64,000 nt of DNA from UBA4661 sp002405405 (GTDB taxonomy: Bacteria; Bacteroidota; Ignavibacteria; Kapaibacteriales; UBA4661), in assembly GCA_036847245.1 (NCBI GenBank), contig DAIUAL010000001.1:1-64000 (forward strand), in the 5' to 3' direction. Shown piece after piece: positions 46,137-54,398 of the stretch. The position numbers and the translations under genes are program-made. Under the pieces are notes generated by a model. That model ran no database searches. It was not told the origin of the DNA and worked only from the letters and a program-made list of their open reading frames with translations. Each line of letters begins with the position of its first letter. Position 1 is the first letter of the stretch.

Positions 46137-47240
46137 CTACCATCCCCGTGTTGATCGATGCACCCACTTCACGACATTATATCGTACATCCATGGGGTCA
46201 ACTGTATCGGGAAGAATCTTTACTTGAAAAGCATTGACAAAACCTGCTGCCTCAAATGCTTGGTTCCACCATGTTGCGCCTTCATAGAGTGCTGTACGAA
46301 TCGGCTCCGGTGCTGCATGATCAATGTAATACACGAGTGGTTCCCGTGCCTCACTTCGTGCTAAACCGGGATTCTTTTTTTGTAAGCGGTGTCGTGTAAT
46401 AAAGCGTTGTACAATCGGCTTATCAAAGGGCGTAGCATAGTCCATATAGCTTATCGGAAAATATCCAGCTCTTGGATCATATTCACGCATGGTGTACGGA
46501 TACTCTTCTTTTAGATCAGGTAACTCGATAAATGAATGATGCTGACGTACGCTGACATTGGTCGGTGTTGGTGTGACTTCACGAATAAATTGCCCGGTGG
46601 GTTCACCAACAAGAGTAATTAACGCTTCAAATTCAGTGTTCTTCGGAAAACTTTTTGTACGTGGCATAAACATTGCCGACTGACCGGGTGCAAGAGCGTA
46701 TGAACCCTGACCTGTAGCACGTAATCTACCTGCAACATCATGAGCATCACGTATAAAAAAACTGCTTGCCTCAACAAGTATTGTTTGCTCGTCTTCAGTA
46801 TCGATCGCAAAACCAAAAAGGACAGAGCGCGCAAATGATTCAGCCACAGCATCCTGTTCGCTCTTGTTGTTCGTTACAGCACGATCCCATAAGTTGGGCT
46901 GTACCAAGAGTAATTTTGGACCATGACGCTCCAAACGTACGACACGCTCGCCGCCAAGTTGACCGCGATCAAGTCCGATATCATTTGAGCCAACGCCTTG
47001 TGGTAAAGATACTGAGTAGAGAAAATCTTTTTCTAGGCGTTTCTTGTCAATTGCCAACCAAATTTTGTCGCTTTTGCTGTCATGATAAAAAGTGAAAAAA
47101 CCTGAGAATTTTTGCAAACCCGCCACACGTTGTTCAATCGGTGATCCTACAGTTTGCGAGGGAGTACTTTGTGCGGACAGTGATTGTATCCGTATTGAGA
47201 AGAGTACAATATAGGTGAAGATGAGAAGGAATCGATTCAT
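46137..47240 (-). CDS. N-terminal part of the DUF5117-type zinc metalloprotease, ended by in-frame TAG
   Basis: A signal peptide (FLLIFTYIVLFSIRIQSLSAQ) precedes a DUF5118/DUF5117-type region (FFTFYHDSKSDKIWLAI, GSNDIGLDRGQLGGERVVRLERHG, YVIDHAAPEP-like YYIDHAAPEPIR). The frame ends KWVHRSTRGW then TAG. Across the stop it continues YGSSVTDQRTGEILKGHVTLG in the same frame into the HEIGH domain. I recall the family having Ser at the TAG position (STRGWSYG), so TCG to TAG is the simplest change. Together the parts would encode about 825 residues. Confidence 0.8.
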   Translation of the reverse strand: MNRFLLIFTYIVLFSIRIQSLSAQSTPSQTVGSPIEQRVAGLQKFSGFFTFYHDSKSDKIWLAIDKKRLEKDFLYSVSLPQGVGSNDIGLDRGQLGGERVVRLERHGPKLLLVQPNLWDRAVTNNKSEQDAVAESFARSVLFGFAIDTEDEQTILVEASSFFIRDAHDVAGRLRATGQGSYALAPGQSAMFMPRTKSFPKNTEFEALITLVGEPTGQFIREVTPTPTNVSVRQHHSFIELPDLKEEYPYTMREYDPRAGYFPISYMDYATPFDKPIVQRFITRHRLQKKNPGLARSEAREPLVYYIDHAAPEPIRTALYEGATWWNQAFEAAGFVNAFQVKILPDTVDPMDVRYNVVKWVHRSTRGW

Positions 47241-47309
47241 AATGCAAGGCTCACAAAAAGAAGTAAAAATCGGAGCAATGGATGAATTAAGACGTAAAGA
47301 ATAATACGA

Positions 47310-48191
47310 TTAAAACTTTGCATGAAATTCCGTGATTTCGCGTTTACCCATGCCGAGTTCTGTCAGTTCACTATCGCTCAGAGAACGCTGTTCTTTGAGC
47401 ATCCTTTGAATTGCTTGATATTCCATGCGAGAAAACTTGATGGAATGCAAAATATAGTCTTCAAATGCTTCGTAAGCAACCGGAACAATCTGCTTGATAA
47501 TGTTTGCAATGGCTTCACCATAAACACGAATTTCATACTGTGCATGGCTATCCATACGCAGACGCAAAAAGTGAAATAAATTATGCAAGTCAATTTTCCA
47601 ATACCACTCTGTGTACATTGACAGTGGAAGATTGATACGTGCCATTTCGCGGGCAAGGTCTTGCGCTAAGTATCCTTCGTATTCCTGATACATTTGCTGT
47701 TGCGATGCAGAAAATTGATCGACAATTTCTTGTGCCACTATAGGGTCAAGCGCCGTATCGCTTCGTCCTTGCTTGTTGATATTGCTTTGTGGACGAATTT
47801 GTGAGAGCTCAGGAACATAAAATTCGTCTTTCATAACAGAGTAACGGCCACTGTATTCATTGACATTTGCTGTACGATGCCGAATCCATTGGCGCGCAAT
47901 AAAGATGGGGAGTTTGATATGAAATTTAAACTCAACCATTTCAAAAGGTGTCGTGTGGAGGTGGCGAAGCAGATAGCGAATTAATCCACGATCTTCATTC
48001 AGCTTTTTCGTGCCATCGCCATAGGAAACACGGGCAGCTTGTACAATCGAAGCGTCATCACCCATATAGTCAACAAGACGCACAAAACCTTTGTCCAAAC
48101 AATCTATCGTAAGTCCTTTGAGATTGTGTGCAGGTGCAGAAAGATAATCAGGTGCAGAAGAGACAGGTAGAGAAGAACTATGCTCAGTCAT
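47310..48191 (-). CDS. thyX: FAD-dependent thymidylate synthase ThyX
   Basis: ThyX makes dTMP from dUMP using FADH2 and methylene-tetrahydrofolate. The ThyX motif is RHRTANVNEYSGRYS, matching RHRxxSxNExSxRY with Ala for the first Ser. FVRLVDYMGDDASIVQAARVSYG and LRMDSHAQYEIRVYGEAI (dUMP/FAD-binding region) are present. The 293-residue length is slightly long because of an N-terminal Ser/Pro extension. No thyA is in the window. Confidence 0.93.
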   Translation of the reverse strand: MTEHSSSLPVSSAPDYLSAPAHNLKGLTIDCLDKGFVRLVDYMGDDASIVQAARVSYGDGTKKLNEDRGLIRYLLRHLHTTPFEMVEFKFHIKLPIFIARQWIRHRTANVNEYSGRYSVMKDEFYVPELSQIRPQSNINKQGRSDTALDPIVAQEIVDQFSASQQQMYQEYEGYLAQDLAREMARINLPLSMYTEWYWKIDLHNLFHFLRLRMDSHAQYEIRVYGEAIANIIKQIVPVAYEAFEDYILHSIKFSRMEYQAIQRMLKEQRSLSDSELTELGMGKREITEFHAKF

Positions 48192-48446
48192 AACAGAAGA
48201 AAAATAACAAGGAAGAAAAATGAAAAATAAAAATTGTAGTCAGTACGGTGTGTTGATAAGAACATATAACGAGTAATTGTAGGGAGCAATTTACAGTATT
48301 CTTGAGAGTAAAACTTTGTGAGGAAGCAGTTGTAGCAAAAAATCGTAGCGATATCCGTTGGAATCAGAAAAAAACGTGCTTATATTGACATTCGCACTCT
48401 ACAAGAGTACCCGCAAACAAACTCATAACTCAAAGAGAAGCTTCCC

Positions 48447-49142
48447 ATGATTATCGAATATGTCTTTCGGATAGACGGAGAAGATAAGTTTCAATTTACC
48501 ATTGATACAAATCGCACTACCACGATGCTCAAACCGGGCGAAGAACCAAAGGCATGGACAGAACTTGATTTCTATAAGTGTCCTAACTGTCCGTTATCGT
48601 CAGAGACACATAAACATTGCCCTGCGGCGCTTGATATGCAAGATGTAACAGAGCAGTTTTCAGCGGTAATTTCTTTTCAAGGCATTGAAGTAATTGTGAA
48701 AACACCACTTCGCGAGTATCGCAAAATTACTGATGCACAGAACGGGGTCTTGGCAATTAATGGTTTAATCATGGCAACGAGCGGATGCCCGATTTTGTCC
48801 CGCTTTGGTGCTATGGCAGATTTTCATTTGCCTTTTGCCTCGCTCGAGGAATCTATTTTTCGATCAGCAAGTTCATACTTAATTAGCCAGTACTATGTTT
48901 ATAAAGATGGTGGTGTGCCGGATTTTGAGTTTAAAGGGTTGGAGGCATTTTACAATGAAATCAACAAGGTCAACGCTGCGCTCAAAAACCGTGTGTTTGA
49001 GGCATCGTCTGCTGATGCGAGTATCAATGCTTTTGTGCAATTGTTCGGCTCATCTGCGTTGCTTACGATGATGCTTGAAGAACAGCTTGAGGAAATGCGC
49101 GAAAAATTCTCCAAACTTGCACCACGTGTTTCAACACAATAG
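48447..49142 (+). CDS. Cys-motif protein, possibly DUF6901 family
   Basis: A 231-residue cytosolic protein. YKCPNCPLSSETHKHCPAALD gives CPxCP and a later HCP, which could bind metal. ATSGCPILSRFGAMADFHLPFAS adds a further Cys and His. The layout, including SSYLISQYYVYKDGGVPDFE, fits my recollection of DUF6901, but I am not certain. Function is unknown. The 255-bp 5' gap and divergent thyX suggest its own promoter. Confidence 0.55.
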   Translation: MIIEYVFRIDGEDKFQFTIDTNRTTTMLKPGEEPKAWTELDFYKCPNCPLSSETHKHCPAALDMQDVTEQFSAVISFQGIEVIVKTPLREYRKITDAQNGVLAINGLIMATSGCPILSRFGAMADFHLPFASLEESIFRSASSYLISQYYVYKDGGVPDFEFKGLEAFYNEINKVNAALKNRVFEASSADASINAFVQLFGSSALLTMMLEEQLEEMREKFSKLAPRVSTQ

Positions 49143-49197
49143 AGTGAGTGTGCCTGCACAGTGATATGCTGCTGTCGCATTATATTGCTAGCATGTG

Positions 49198-50586
49198 CTA
49201 TGCTTTTTCGACTATGAGAGTTTTTATGTTCGTAAACTCATAAAACCCGAAGATCGAGAGTTCGCGTCCGTAGCCTGACATTCCTATACCACCAAAAGGC
49301 AATCGAGGATCAGATCTTACCATATCATTGATTGCACACATACCTACATTGAGTCGATATTCTGCAATTTCTTTGGCTTGATGAAGATCACGAGTAAAAA
49401 TTGCTGCGCCCAAACCATAATGAGTACGATTAGCCACTTCGACAGCATGACGAACATTGCGCGCGATGATGATTGGAGCCACTGGACCAAAAGTTTCCTC
49501 TTCGAGAACAAGCATCGAAGTATGTACATTAGTGAGAATAGTTGGTAGAAATGATGCACCCTTTCCCACACGATGTGAGCCACCCAAACGTGGAATAGCT
49601 CCTTGAGCAATAGAGCGATCCACTTGTTCCGCGAGTGTAGTGCGTAAGTGTTCTGTGGCGAGTGTACTAATATGTGTTGAGGGGTTTTCAGGGTGATCAA
49701 TTTGATACGAAGAAAATTCGTGTACCAGAGCTTCGGTAAATTCTTCTGCTCTGTTTTTATGAACAATAAATCGCTTTGCTGCAATACAGCTTTGACCGTT
49801 ATTTAAGAGTCGAGAGGTTGCACAGACGCGTGCCGCTTGTTTGATATTAGCATCATCAAGTACGATGTAAGGATCACTACCGCCGAGTTCTAAAACAGAT
49901 TTTTTAATCGAACTACCTGCCACTTCGGCAATTGCGCTACCTGCACGTGTACTGCCGGTGCAAGCAACTCCTTTGACAGCGGCATGTTGGATGATAAGAG
50001 CTGTATAGGTTTCCACTTTTTCAGGAGCGATTAATACTACGCGTAGAGCATTATTCAGAAAACCCGCTCTCCGAAATAAGTCTTCCAGCATCAGAGCACA
50101 ACCTGTAACATTAGGTGCATGTTTGAGAATAATGGTGTTGCCCACAGCCAGCGTAGGAAGAGCAAAGCGAATGACTTGCCAAAAAGGGTAATTCCACGGC
50201 ATTACACCTAGGATTACACCTAATGGACGATGAAGGACATAGCTTTGATGATATCCCATTCTGATGCGTTGCGGTGTTAAAAATTTTTCCGCATTGTTCG
50301 CAACATATTCACAGCAGAGAGCACATTTTTCGATTTCAGCGAGCGATTGTGTAATGGGTTTACCCATCTCGCGTGTAATAAGAAGGGCGAGATCATGAAT
50401 TTCATTGCGGAGTAGTTCTGCCAATTTGTGCATAGGAGCAACACGCTCGGCAACTGACATATCTGCCGTTTCATGTGATGTGTGGTATACTTTTTCAATC
50501 GTCGAAAAAATTGTCGTCAACGAATGTGCTTTGTAGCGAGCAATTTTTTCATTTGTGAAAGGATTAATTGAAACAAGCTGGATCAT
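49198..50586 (-). CDS. Succinate-semialdehyde/aldehyde dehydrogenase
   Basis: A 462-residue NAD(P)-dependent aldehyde dehydrogenase. The catalytic Cys lies in NNGQSCIAAKRF, the general-base Glu in VLELGGSDPYIVLDDAN, and the cofactor loop in ACTGSTRAGSAIAEVAG. ALLITREMGKPITQSLAEIEKCALCCEYVANNAEKFL, given here only as a landmark at about residues 70-105, is typical of the GabD/Sad succinate-semialdehyde group. The true substrate is not certain. The ATG at 50586 gives the normal length. The upstream structured RNA ends in a terminator 84 bp before this start. Confidence 0.82.
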   Translation of the reverse strand: MIQLVSINPFTNEKIARYKAHSLTTIFSTIEKVYHTSHETADMSVAERVAPMHKLAELLRNEIHDLALLITREMGKPITQSLAEIEKCALCCEYVANNAEKFLTPQRIRMGYHQSYVLHRPLGVILGVMPWNYPFWQVIRFALPTLAVGNTIILKHAPNVTGCALMLEDLFRRAGFLNNALRVVLIAPEKVETYTALIIQHAAVKGVACTGSTRAGSAIAEVAGSSIKKSVLELGGSDPYIVLDDANIKQAARVCATSRLLNNGQSCIAAKRFIVHKNRAEEFTEALVHEFSSYQIDHPENPSTHISTLATEHLRTTLAEQVDRSIAQGAIPRLGGSHRVGKGASFLPTILTNVHTSMLVLEEETFGPVAPIIIARNVRHAVEVANRTHYGLGAAIFTRDLHQAKEIAEYRLNVGMCAINDMVRSDPRLPFGGIGMSGYGRELSIFGFYEFTNIKTLIVEKA

Positions 50587-50669
50587 GACAGTGAATGAAA
50601 AGCGAAGGAAGAAACAACGATAACTTGGCAAACATACGCAGAGCGGTCAAAGAACAAGGAGAAGAAAAT

Positions 50670-50707
50670 AAAAAACGGTACTCAACAAAAAGAGAGTACC
50701 GTTTTTT
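50670..50707. terminator. Strong bidirectional intrinsic terminator after the tRNA-like RNA
   Basis: AAAAAACGGTACTC and its exact reverse complement (50670-50683 and 50694-50707) form a 14-bp stem with a 10-base loop. There is a T6 tract on the minus strand and runs of A on the other side. It ends the minus-strand RNA that lies 29 bp upstream and insulates the aldehyde dehydrogenase gene. Confidence 0.85.
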
Positions 50708-50735
50708 CTAAGGAGTGCTGTATGAGAACACGAGC

Positions 50736-50900
50736 TGTAGGGGTAGGAGTCGAACCTACACGGGGCGGTTAGCTCTGCGCCGGCGAGAAGAAAGACGAGT
50801 GGTATGGTTCGTATCTTTCTTCTCGTTCGAGCAGAATTTTTTCCGGAATCCCCACCGCCGAGACTGGGCGGCATGGCTGCCAAAATTTCATCACCCTACA
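50736..50900 (-). ncRNA. Candidate structured RNA with tRNA-like acceptor and T-arm
   Basis: The ends of this 165-nt segment fold like a tRNA. A 7-bp acceptor stem (TGTAGGG with CCCTACA) is directly joined to a 5-bp T-stem with the canonical loop TTCGACT (50748-50754). A weak D-arm-like hairpin contains a GG in its loop. In place of an anticodon arm is a long rod: helix A (50764-50769 with 50854-50859), helix B (50773-50778 with 50831-50836) and a perfect 12-bp helix C (50784-50795 with 50814-50825). A competing 5-bp hairpin (50855-50859 with 50867-50871) has a 7-base loop but lacks the U33 and anticodon pattern. No CCA is encoded. A 14-bp terminator follows, which supports transcription. I found no tmRNA tag sequence. 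It could be a divergent tRNA-like RNA, a degenerate tmRNA or an undescribed RNA. Confidence 0.6.
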
Positions 50901-51080
50901 ATGTCAAAGAAGTTGCTCAATAATTGTAAACTGAGAAATCAGTATGTTTATCATTGAACTAGTACAAACTTAAAGAAAGGGTTTAGTTGTTGCAAATAAT
51001 TTTATGAAATAGCTTAATTTTTAGATAATTTTGAATAAAAATTATATTTTTTATCAAAATGTTAAAATTGATAGGCTGAT

Positions 51081-51680
51081 ATGCATACCCATTTACAAAT
51101 TGGCAAACACCATGACCGCTCAGTCGAAGAGGATTTAGATGAACTTGATTTGCAGATCTTGCATTTGCTCTTGCAAAATGCACGCATGCCTTATACCGAT
51201 ATAGCGGATAAGGTACATACATCGAGCGGCACTATTCATGTACGCATGAAAAAAATGGAACAGCTTGGTATTGTGCGAGGTGCGCATTTGCAGATTGATG
51301 AGGCACTATTAGGATATGATATTTGTGCCTTCTTGGGGATTTATTTGGAAAAAGGTTCACTTTACAAGCAGGCTGTTAAAGATTTGGAGCAAATCCCTGA
51401 GATTGTTGAAATGCACTATACAACAGGTAATTACAGTATTTTGGCAAAGCTTATTTGTCGTGATACGCGGCATTTACAAGCGGTGCTGAATGATAAAATT
51501 CAGGCAGTATCCGGTATTGAGCGGACAGAAACATTCATCTCATTGGAGCAGAGTATGCAACGACCACTACAATTGCTCCAACCTGTTGCGAAAGAAGAAA
51601 AACATGCAAGACATACCGTAGCACCGTCAGGAGCCAAAATGAAGACACAATCTGGTGCAAGCACGCGCATTAAAAAGTAG
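51081..51680 (+). CDS. Lrp/AsnC-family transcriptional regulator
   Basis: A 199-residue regulator: an AsnC-type winged HTH (about residues 20-75; ELDLQILHLLLQNARMPYTD and SSGTIHVRMKKMEQLGIV) and a RAM ligand domain (about 90-165; YDICAFLGIYLEKG, VEMHYTTGNYSILAKLIC, IERTETFISLEQSM). These proteins bind amino acids or related metabolites and usually act as octamers. A 35-residue basic tail is added. The promoter region upstream is AT-rich and shared with the divergent structured RNA. Confidence 0.88.
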   Translation: MHTHLQIGKHHDRSVEEDLDELDLQILHLLLQNARMPYTDIADKVHTSSGTIHVRMKKMEQLGIVRGAHLQIDEALLGYDICAFLGIYLEKGSLYKQAVKDLEQIPEIVEMHYTTGNYSILAKLICRDTRHLQAVLNDKIQAVSGIERTETFISLEQSMQRPLQLLQPVAKEEKHARHTVAPSGAKMKTQSGASTRIKK

Positions 51681-51695
51681 TATCACGCTTTTTCG

Positions 51696-53897
51696 TCAGG
51701 ACAAAGACAACTTCTCATCCAAGTGCACAACACGATGTTCCCGTAGTGACTGTACAGCAGCAAAGGTTGCTTGTGTAACAGCGTGAATTTCTTGATAGGA
51801 AATCGGCATAGGCGAGCCACGCTGAATAGCTGAAAGTGTAGCTTGCAGTTCGGTGGCATGACCCTTGTCGCCATTGTATGAGCGAGTATTGATTGTACCA
51901 TCTTCGGCAGAACGTAGATGCGTAAAGTTATCCATGACGACACTGCGTCCTTCGCAATGCACTTCAAAGTATTCTTTAGGAAGTGCACGATCGCCATTAG
52001 CAAAATACTGTATGCTACCAATTGAACCATCGGCAAAGCTGAGCGTAAGAATTATGGTGTCTTCTGTAGCACTCCCTACGCCTTGTATGCTAATTGTCGA
52101 AACACTGACGGGTAAAGAGCCACTGATGAAGGTCATACAGTCGATAAAATGACACACTTCGCCAATGATTCGCCCGCCTTGTGCAGAGTCTTGAATCCAA
52201 TGTGATGGGGATATTGCACCTGCATTCACACGATACATCATAGCAAGTGGTGCATACCGATGCTCTTGGTGTTTCATCAAAATGTCGCGCATGTCAACAA
52301 AAGGAGCAGAAAATCGTCGGTTGAATCCTACCATGATGCTACTGCCGTTCAGACCATTGTGTATGAGTGCTGTGTCGATTGCAATAAGCTCTTCAGGGGT
52401 AATTGCTAAAGGTTTTTCGACAAAAACAGGTTTCTGTTGTGTAATTGCAGAAATAACTATTTGTGCATGTGAGTCATGACGTGAGCAGGCAATAATTGCA
52501 TTCACATTCGGGTGCTCGATAACGGCATTCATATCGGTTGTGAACTCTTCAAAACCATGAAGTTCGGCGGCAGATTTTGCACTTGCCGAACTTGAAGTTG
52601 CAATTGCACGTAGGTGTAATGGTGCCTTACGGCGATAATTTTGTAGATGCGGAATGATATGTGTACGTGCAAAGTTACCTGCGCCAATCATACCAATATT
52701 GATACTATCCGCTGTTATATATCTGGTATGCGAACTTTTACCGAAAATGACAGGTAAAGCCCCTTCACGTTCAGGATATGATACGACAATCCCGCAATAG
52801 GGTTGATAGTCCTTGCTTGATTCTTTCGTGGTAATAAGTCGATATGCTTGCGCAATATCTTGAATAGCAAAGGAATGTGTAGTGATATATTCTGTTGACA
52901 CTGCGCCGCTCTCAAGCAATTGAACGAAGTGCTCCATATTGCGTCGTTCGCTCCAACGCACATAATGTGGAGGATAATCTATGCCTTTTTCCTCGTAAAG
53001 CGGATCATAGCGACCAGGTCCATAGCTACAGGCGATGGTCAGTTGGACTTCTTTTTCATAGAAAGGCGAACGAGGTATATCCATAGCAACAGCGCCAACT
53101 ACCACCACACGTCCACGCTTGCGTACCGCAGAAAGCGCAAGCGTCATTGGTTGATTGTTTGCTGCTGATGCGGTGATTAATACGGCATCGGCGCCAAGAC
53201 CATTTGTCATCGAAGCTATTGTCTTGAGGCATGAGCCGTTCGATGGAAAAACTGCTTCAGCACCACACTGTTTAGCACGTTCACGCAGATCGGCACGAGG
53301 TTCGATACCAACGACACGGCACCCTGCTGACCGAAGCATTTGAACGGTCAACAAACCGATTAAGCCCAAACCTACAACCACCACGACCTCGCCCAAATGC
53401 GGTTCTGCTTGCCGAATACCTTGCAAGGCAATTGCACCAATGGTAGTATACGCTGCACTATCCGTTGAGACATTCTGTGGGAGTGCTACCGTCAAATTTT
53501 TGGGGGCAGTGATAATCTCCGCATGATATGCATAGGTATTGCCGGCACATGCGACACGGTCGCCGGGTTTAAATTCAGCGCAGCGTGAAGCAATGACCTC
53601 ACCGGCAACGCTATAGCCAAGGGGACGGTAAGCATCCAATACTCCTTGAACTTTTCTGAGTGTTGCTGTCAATCCATCTTTCTTTATGCTGTCCAATACG
53701 GTCTGTACTGCTTCGGGTTGCTTGCGAATACGTTCCAAGATGCCGGACTTTGCTTTTGTTACGGAGGTTCTTTCTGTGCCGGCACTAATAACAGAATGGG
53801 AAACACGTACCAAAACACCTCCTTCAATACATTGTGGTGCAGGGATGTCTTCGACGATGATCTCGCCACTTTTTTGGTATTGGAGTAACTGAAGCAT
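51696..53897 (-). CDS. Bi-domain oxidoreductase: zinc-type alcohol dehydrogenase fused to Gfo/Idh/MocA
   Basis: A 733-residue fusion. Residues 1-365 are a medium-chain dehydrogenase (YSVAGEVIASRCAEFKPGDRVAC, VVVVGLGLIGLLTVQMLRSAG with the NAD-binding GxGxxG). Residues 395-730 are a Gfo/Idh/MocA oxidoreductase (INIGMIGAGNFARTHIIPHL, VFVEKPLAITPEEL with the catalytic EKP). Such fusions are found in capsule and polysaccharide clusters and probably act on sugar nucleotides. Here no glycan cluster is adjacent. The gene is convergent with the Lrp gene, so it may be unrelated to it. Confidence 0.88.
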   Translation of the reverse strand: MLQLLQYQKSGEIIVEDIPAPQCIEGGVLVRVSHSVISAGTERTSVTKAKSGILERIRKQPEAVQTVLDSIKKDGLTATLRKVQGVLDAYRPLGYSVAGEVIASRCAEFKPGDRVACAGNTYAYHAEIITAPKNLTVALPQNVSTDSAAYTTIGAIALQGIRQAEPHLGEVVVVVGLGLIGLLTVQMLRSAGCRVVGIEPRADLRERAKQCGAEAVFPSNGSCLKTIASMTNGLGADAVLITASAANNQPMTLALSAVRKRGRVVVVGAVAMDIPRSPFYEKEVQLTIACSYGPGRYDPLYEEKGIDYPPHYVRWSERRNMEHFVQLLESGAVSTEYITTHSFAIQDIAQAYRLITTKESSKDYQPYCGIVVSYPEREGALPVIFGKSSHTRYITADSINIGMIGAGNFARTHIIPHLQNYRRKAPLHLRAIATSSSASAKSAAELHGFEEFTTDMNAVIEHPNVNAIIACSRHDSHAQIVISAITQQKPVFVEKPLAITPEELIAIDTALIHNGLNGSSIMVGFNRRFSAPFVDMRDILMKHQEHRYAPLAMMYRVNAGAISPSHWIQDSAQGGRIIGEVCHFIDCMTFISGSLPVSVSTISIQGVGSATEDTIILTLSFADGSIGSIQYFANGDRALPKEYFEVHCEGRSVVMDNFTHLRSAEDGTINTRSYNGDKGHATELQATLSAIQRGSPMPISYQEIHAVTQATFAAVQSLREHRVVHLDEKLSLS

Positions 53898-54011
53898 AAA
53901 CGGTAAAAATGGGTAGGAAGAAATGCAGACAGTGAGAGTGTGTGTAGCAGATGATAGCGATGCGTAGCATTACGCATTGAATCGCATCTCAAATTAGCAT
54001 ATCAACCACAT

Positions 54012-54056
54012 AAAAAAAATCGTACTTGCTTGTCGAGAACAAATACGATTTTTTTT
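54012..54056. terminator. Bidirectional terminator between thx and the bi-domain oxidoreductase
   Basis: AAAAAAAATCGTA (54012-54024) pairs with TACGATTTTTTTT (54044-54056), a 13-bp stem with a 19-base loop. The U tract serves the minus strand after thx, and A/T runs serve the other direction. Confidence 0.8.
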
Positions 54057-54074
54057 GTCGAAAAACAGCAGAAT

Positions 54075-54194
54075 TTATGCTGTTGCTTTTGCAGCTTTTT
54101 TCGCAGCATTTCTTTTCTGTTGGCTTGGGCGGGAATTACCGCTTGAACCTGAGAAAATTTTTCCGCGTCTTGTGCGTTTATCGCCTTTACCCAT
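54075..54194 (-). CDS. thx: 30S ribosomal protein THX
   Basis: A 39-residue basic protein, missed by length-filtered ORF searches. MGKGDKRTRRGKIFSGSSG is the THX signature (MGKGDkkTkrGKi--GSyG), followed by a Lys/Ala/Arg-rich tail. THX binds the head of the 30S subunit in Thermus and is common in the Bacteroidota-Chlorobiota group. The start ATG 54194-54192 and stop TAA are clear. A terminator follows. Confidence 0.93.
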   Translation of the reverse strand: MGKGDKRTRRGKIFSGSSGNSRPSQQKRNAAKKAAKATA

Positions 54195-54398
54195 GACTGA
54201 ACCGAAAAAATGTGAAACAATACACGAAGTGTGTACAACATTGGAGGGCAAAAATACATAGAAAGGATGTATCTCGAATCATAAAGTTATGAGCTGCGGT
54301 TAAGATTCTTCTGATTAAAAACATCCTGTCTTGCCGTAGCTTTGCATACAGAATAATGATATCGTTCTTCTTTTTGTTGCAGCATTACCGATAGTCTT

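Noticed and set aside
46137..46139. Programmed stop-codon readthrough or full TAG recoding
   Set aside because: TAG ends several intact genes here and no suppressor tRNA is visible in the window, so full recoding is not supported; only mutation, error or low-level suppression remain as possibilities.
50715..50957. Short open frames on both strands over the tRNA-like RNA
   Set aside because: Their peptides match no protein family, while the segment's base pairing and terminator fit an RNA gene.
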